DNA from: Stygiobacter sp. RIFOXYC2_FULL_38_25
Lineage (GTDB): Bacteria > Bacteroidota > Ignavibacteria > Ignavibacteriales > Melioribacteraceae
Length of the DNA: 34,249 nt
Assembly (NCBI GenBank): GCA_001803165.1
Contig: MHAZ01000015.1
Location: forward strand, 453 to 34,701
Direction: 5' to 3'
A program made the position numbers and the translations under genes. This document shows, in pieces, positions 31,749-34,249 of the stretch (the stretch's first letter is position 1; each line of letters begins with the position of its first letter). The notes under the pieces were generated by a model, which saw nothing but the letters and a program-made list of their open reading frames with translations, ran no database searches and was not told the origin of the DNA.

Positions 31749-32143
31749 TCAATTTTCTTTTTTGAATACAAAAGGTGACTGTTGCACGTGTGGCAGTCAC
31801 CGTTTCCAAAACCTTCGGAAGTAATTTTCAGTCCAAATTCTCTTAGCAAAACATCAACAAATTCGCATTCGAGATTTTTATCCTTTCCATTAGCAATGAA
31901 AACAGCTTTTATTTCGCAATTGTGATTTGAAGTTAGATGATCAATATGCCAATGGATGATTTTCTCTTCCCGAAGATGCCTTTCAAGCCGGTGAGATAAA
32001 TTCTTTTGCGCGCTGCCGGAATAGTAATAATATCCTTTTGGAAATTGCTGCCCTAAAAATCTCTTAGCTTTAATCTGAATTGCCTTCTTGATGTGAAGTT
32101 CTAAAAGATAAACTCCGGAATTTACCTTAGTTGTTTTTAGCAC
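31679..32143 (-). CDS. DUF123 GIY-YIG domain protein
   Basis: A 154-residue protein of the DUF123 family. Landmarks: SGVYLLELHI, FPKGYYYYSGSAQKNLSHRLERHLREEKIIHWHIDHLT, EFVDVLLREFGL, and GFGNGDCHTCNSHLLY. The YYYYSGSA strand, R/H and Glu match the GIY-YIG-like fold. The conserved part ends near residue 131; the last 23 residues (HNHFISLYQS...) are encoded inside the 3' end of the convergent SDR gene, a 70-base overlap. Its start overlaps the upstream lipoprotein gene by 17 bases. Function unknown; some relatives are fused to endonuclease III. Confidence 0.85.
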   Translation of the reverse strand: MLKTTKVNSGVYLLELHIKKAIQIKAKRFLGQQFPKGYYYYSGSAQKNLSHRLERHLREEKIIHWHIDHLTSNHNCEIKAVFIANGKDKNLECEFVDVLLREFGLKITSEGFGNGDCHTCNSHLLYSKKKIDHNHFISLYQSIERFIPSSKETF

Positions 32144-32528
32144 CTTCTTTAATCCAAGTTCTTATTCCGGTAATTTGGTTTTTAGTTAACGGTGGCCAGC
32201 CAACCGGCGGCATCGGCGAAGTTGATCTGCCTTCAATAGACCAAACTAATTTGCTGTTATCCGGTACTCCCGGGAAAACTATTAAAACGTCACTTGTTGT
32301 TTCAGCGTGATTATCTAAGCTCAATCCGCCGGCTCTATCCCGTGAATTGTGGCAGTTTGCATTATTGCATTTAACTTGGAAGACCGGCTGTATATATTCT
32401 CCAAAACTTACATTTGAAGCTGGAATTACCTTGCTGTCAATATCTTGGTTGGTAATAGTATCGTCGCAAGCTGAAAATACGACAGCTAAAATGGCTATTA
32501 AAAATATTATTGAGAGGAAGTGTTTCAT
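32127..32528 (-). CDS. Lipoprotein with cytochrome-c-like CX4CH motif
   Basis: A 133-residue lipoprotein counted from the ATG at 32528, chosen because a signal peptide begins there (MKHFLSIIFLIAILAVVFSAC, lipobox Cys at 21). An in-frame TTG at 32576 would add 16 polar residues. The mature part has FGEYIQPVFQVKCNNANCHNSRDRAGGLSLDNHAET and SPMPPVGWPPLTKNQITGIRTWIKEGAK, the layout of small c-type cytochrome domains. The motif is C-N-N-A-N-C-H, CX4CH not CXXCH, with a possible distal Met in SPMPP. It probably faces the periplasm. Haem attachment is not certain. Confidence 0.8.
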   Translation of the reverse strand: MKHFLSIIFLIAILAVVFSACDDTITNQDIDSKVIPASNVSFGEYIQPVFQVKCNNANCHNSRDRAGGLSLDNHAETTSDVLIVFPGVPDNSKLVWSIEGRSTSPMPPVGWPPLTKNQITGIRTWIKEGAKNN

Positions 32529-32584
32529 ATCGCTTTTTTTTGTTTCAAAGATATTCCTCAAGAATCTTGAATTCAATGCTTTTT

Positions 32585-32618
32585 AGTTGACACCGAAAAA
32601 TTTATTTTGTTGTCAACT
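32585..32618. promoter_or_regulatory. Inverted repeat AGTTGACA/TGTCAACT upstream of the phoD-like gene
   Basis: Perfect 8-bp arms at 32585-32592 and 32611-32618 are 18 bases apart and 13 bases before the start codon at 32631. The left arm contains TTGACA, a possible -35 box, but no good -10 lies at the expected distance. It could be an operator for this gene or the divergent lipoprotein. It lies in the 102-bp gap between the divergent genes. Confidence 0.35.
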
Positions 32619-32630
32619 TTAGAGGGAAGT

Positions 32631-33956
32631 ATGAAAAAGCTAAAACTTAGTCTTTTAATTGTACTGTCTTCGGTTTCATTCTCATTCGCACAAAGCTTGC
32701 TTCAATCCGGCCCGTTGGTTGGATATTCAACAATGCGCGAAGTTTGCCTTTGGGTTCAAACAACTAAAGAGGCTAAGGTTAAATTCTCTTATTGGAATGT
32801 AAACGACAAAGCGAAGAAGTTTTTTACAAACGAAGTAGCTACAAAAGCCGATGAGGGATTTACAGCTAAGATTATTTGCGGAAACTTGGATGAAGGACAA
32901 ACTTATAATTACGAACTATTCATTAACAATAAAAAAGTTGTTAGACCGTATGAACTAAAATTTCAGACACAAAAACTTTGGCAATGGAGAAGCGATCCGC
33001 CAAACTTTTCTCTTGTTTTTGGTAGTTGCAACTATGTTAACGAACCAAAGTATGATCGTCCGGGAAAGCCGTACGGTGCTAATCATGAAATATTCAAAAG
33101 CATTCTCGAAAAGAAACCGGATTTGATGATTTGGCTCGGCGATAATTTTTATTATCGTGAAGGGGATTGGGATTCTTGGAGCGGCATTCTTCATAGAAAT
33201 ACACATACAAGATCGCTGCCGGAATTGCAGCCTCTTTGGGGCTCTGTGCATCATTATGCAATTTGGGATGATCATGATTTTGGACCAAACGACAGCGACA
33301 GAGGTTTTTGGAACAAAGAACGCACGTTTGAAGCATTTAAACTATTCTGGCCTAATCCTTCTTTTGGTATAAACGGCAAGCCTGGAATTACAACATATTT
33401 CCAGTGGAGCGATGTTGAGTTTTTCTTATTAGATGACCGATACTACAAGACACCTAATGACCGGAGTGATGAAGAAAAAGTAATACTTGGAGAAAATCAG
33501 TTTAATTGGCTGATTGATAACTTAAGCTATAGCCACGCTCCTTTTAAAGTCGTTGCTGTAGGCGGACAGTTTCTTAACTCAAATACCGGAACGGAAAATT
33601 TTTCTCGAGCACCAAAAGAAAGGGAACGCATTCTAAAAGCACTTGAAGCAAATAAAATTGAAGGGGTAATTTTTATTGATGGAGATATTCACCGGAGCGA
33701 GATTTCTAAACTCGTTAGGGAGAATTCATATCCCATTTATGATTTTACTATCTCTCCTTTTACTGCCGGACCTTCGAAGATTAGCGATAATCCGTTTAGG
33801 ATTGAAAACACAGTTTATGCTGATAGAAACTTTGCGCGTTTTGAAATTACCGGTGCGAGAAAGAACAGAGTGCTTAAATGCACCTTGTTTGATGTTAATG
33901 GGAAAGAAATTTGGAATTATCCCATAAACGAAAATGAGTTGAAGTATAAAAAGTAG
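32631..33956 (+). CDS. PhoD-like alkaline phosphatase/phosphodiesterase, secreted
   Basis: A 441-residue exported metallo-phosphatase of the PhoD-like type. ATG at 32631 has GAGGGA just upstream and opens a signal peptide (MKKLKLSLLIVLSSVSFSFAQ). The N-terminal domain (about 22-115) is FN3-like, then the catalytic domain has FSLVFGSCNYV, DLMIWLGDNFYY, HHYAIWDDHDFGPND, KVVAVGGQFL and GVIFIDGDIHRSEI, which give the Asp/Asn/His ligands of the PhoD metal centre. It should release phosphate from periplasmic or surface phosphoesters. The gene stands alone. No terminator was found between it and the tRNA downstream. Confidence 0.9.
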   Translation: MKKLKLSLLIVLSSVSFSFAQSLLQSGPLVGYSTMREVCLWVQTTKEAKVKFSYWNVNDKAKKFFTNEVATKADEGFTAKIICGNLDEGQTYNYELFINNKKVVRPYELKFQTQKLWQWRSDPPNFSLVFGSCNYVNEPKYDRPGKPYGANHEIFKSILEKKPDLMIWLGDNFYYREGDWDSWSGILHRNTHTRSLPELQPLWGSVHHYAIWDDHDFGPNDSDRGFWNKERTFEAFKLFWPNPSFGINGKPGITTYFQWSDVEFFLLDDRYYKTPNDRSDEEKVILGENQFNWLIDNLSYSHAPFKVVAVGGQFLNSNTGTENFSRAPKERERILKALEANKIEGVIFIDGDIHRSEISKLVRENSYPIYDFTISPFTAGPSKISDNPFRIENTVYADRNFARFEITGARKNRVLKCTLFDVNGKEIWNYPINENELKYKK

Positions 33957-34037
33957 AAGATCATTTATTGGCAGTTTTATTTGTTGTTTGAAAAAAGTTT
34001 CAAGATCGTTATTTTTACAGCAGTTCTTAAAAATGAT

Positions 34038-34110
<73 letters not shown>

Positions 34111-34249
34111 CAAATTTATCCCACCCAAAAGATGTATTACGTATAAATTCTGTACAATTCCAGATATTCCAACGTCACGAATGAAATTCTAGAAAGCCAT
34201 CGGTTCTCCCGAAGGGACTCCTACAAAGTGATTTCTTTGGAACTAAGGA
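34111..34249. other. Intergenic right edge, incomplete
   Basis: No gene is seen. A small hairpin TCCC-GAA-GGGA (34207-34217) and CAAAG/CTTTG arms occur near the end. The stretch may be the start of a dispersed repeat, but it is cut by the window edge. I can say no more. Confidence 0.3.

Noticed and set aside
31774..31801. Hairpin GGTGACTG/CAGTCACC just after the SDR stop, as a terminator
   Set aside because: No T run follows on either strand, and the bases encode the conserved GDCHTC of the DUF123 protein, which explains them.

Overview
The window looks like a chromosomal segment of a moderately AT-rich Gram-negative bacterium of the Bacteroidota/Chlorobiota group, most likely the Ignavibacteria/Melioribacter side. 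Evidence: a type IX secretion C-terminal sorting domain of the 'YPNPFNPTTKI...GVYFYRL...KKMIVVK' type, two TonB-dependent receptors with N-terminal carboxypeptidase-regulatory-like domains, DUF4249-like and DUF4835-like genes, a PorV/PorQ-like protein, reg_prop propeller repeats, and frequent TTG starts behind good Shine-Dalgarno sequences. These assignments come from motif recognition, not database searches.

Layout. 1-8.5 kb is a carbohydrate region: secreted pectate lyase (preceded by a broken trpA fragment and a heptameric repeat), secreted cupin, LacI-family regulator, an inverted-repeat (BIME-like) element, a lone receiver domain, then a sodium/sugar symporter, a small membrane protein and GalT, closed by a strong bidirectional terminator. 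8.5-9.4 kb has a cold-shock protein and tRNA-Ser(GCT); a small GIY-YIG gene with hairpins lies between two 19-bp copies of the tRNA 5' end, as if inserted there. 9.4-12.1 kb has a TonB receptor with a small DUF2946-like protein (possible metal uptake). 12.2-14.1 kb is acetyl-CoA synthetase. 14.1-18.9 kb is a three-gene envelope operon: TonB receptor, DUF4249-like lipoprotein, PEGA/propeller lipoprotein.

18.8-24.4 kb (minus strand) is a tight four-gene operon: 2-oxoacid:ferredoxin oxidoreductase alpha, a beta-gamma fusion, an isocitrate/homoisocitrate dehydrogenase and a one-chain aconitase-superfamily enzyme that reads like fungal homoaconitase (Lys4). Together they could run from homocitrate to 2-oxoadipate and on to glutaryl-CoA with reduced ferredoxin (or the reverse); the analogous citrate-to-succinyl-CoA route is the alternative. 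24.4-28.2 kb has an outer-membrane pair (PorV-like protein plus a beta-barrel with a ComEA-like helix-hairpin-helix) and DUF4835. 28.2-31.7 kb looks like a bacterial sphingolipid module: GNAT-fold acyltransferase (candidate ceramide synthase), serine palmitoyltransferase-like enzyme and an extended SDR (candidate ceramide reductase). 31.7-34.2 kb has a DUF123 GIY-YIG protein, a lipoprotein with an unusual CX4CH haem-like motif, a PhoD-like phosphatase and tRNA-Ala(GGC).

I see no CRISPR array, rRNA, complete insertion sequence, phage gene or recognisable defence system. No stretch over 300 bases lacks a gene. The most interesting items are the Lys4-like/oxidoreductase operon, the sphingolipid module, the GIY-YIG cassette at tRNA-Ser, the trpA fragment joined in frame to the pectate lyase, and the ATTCAT-core inverted repeats.
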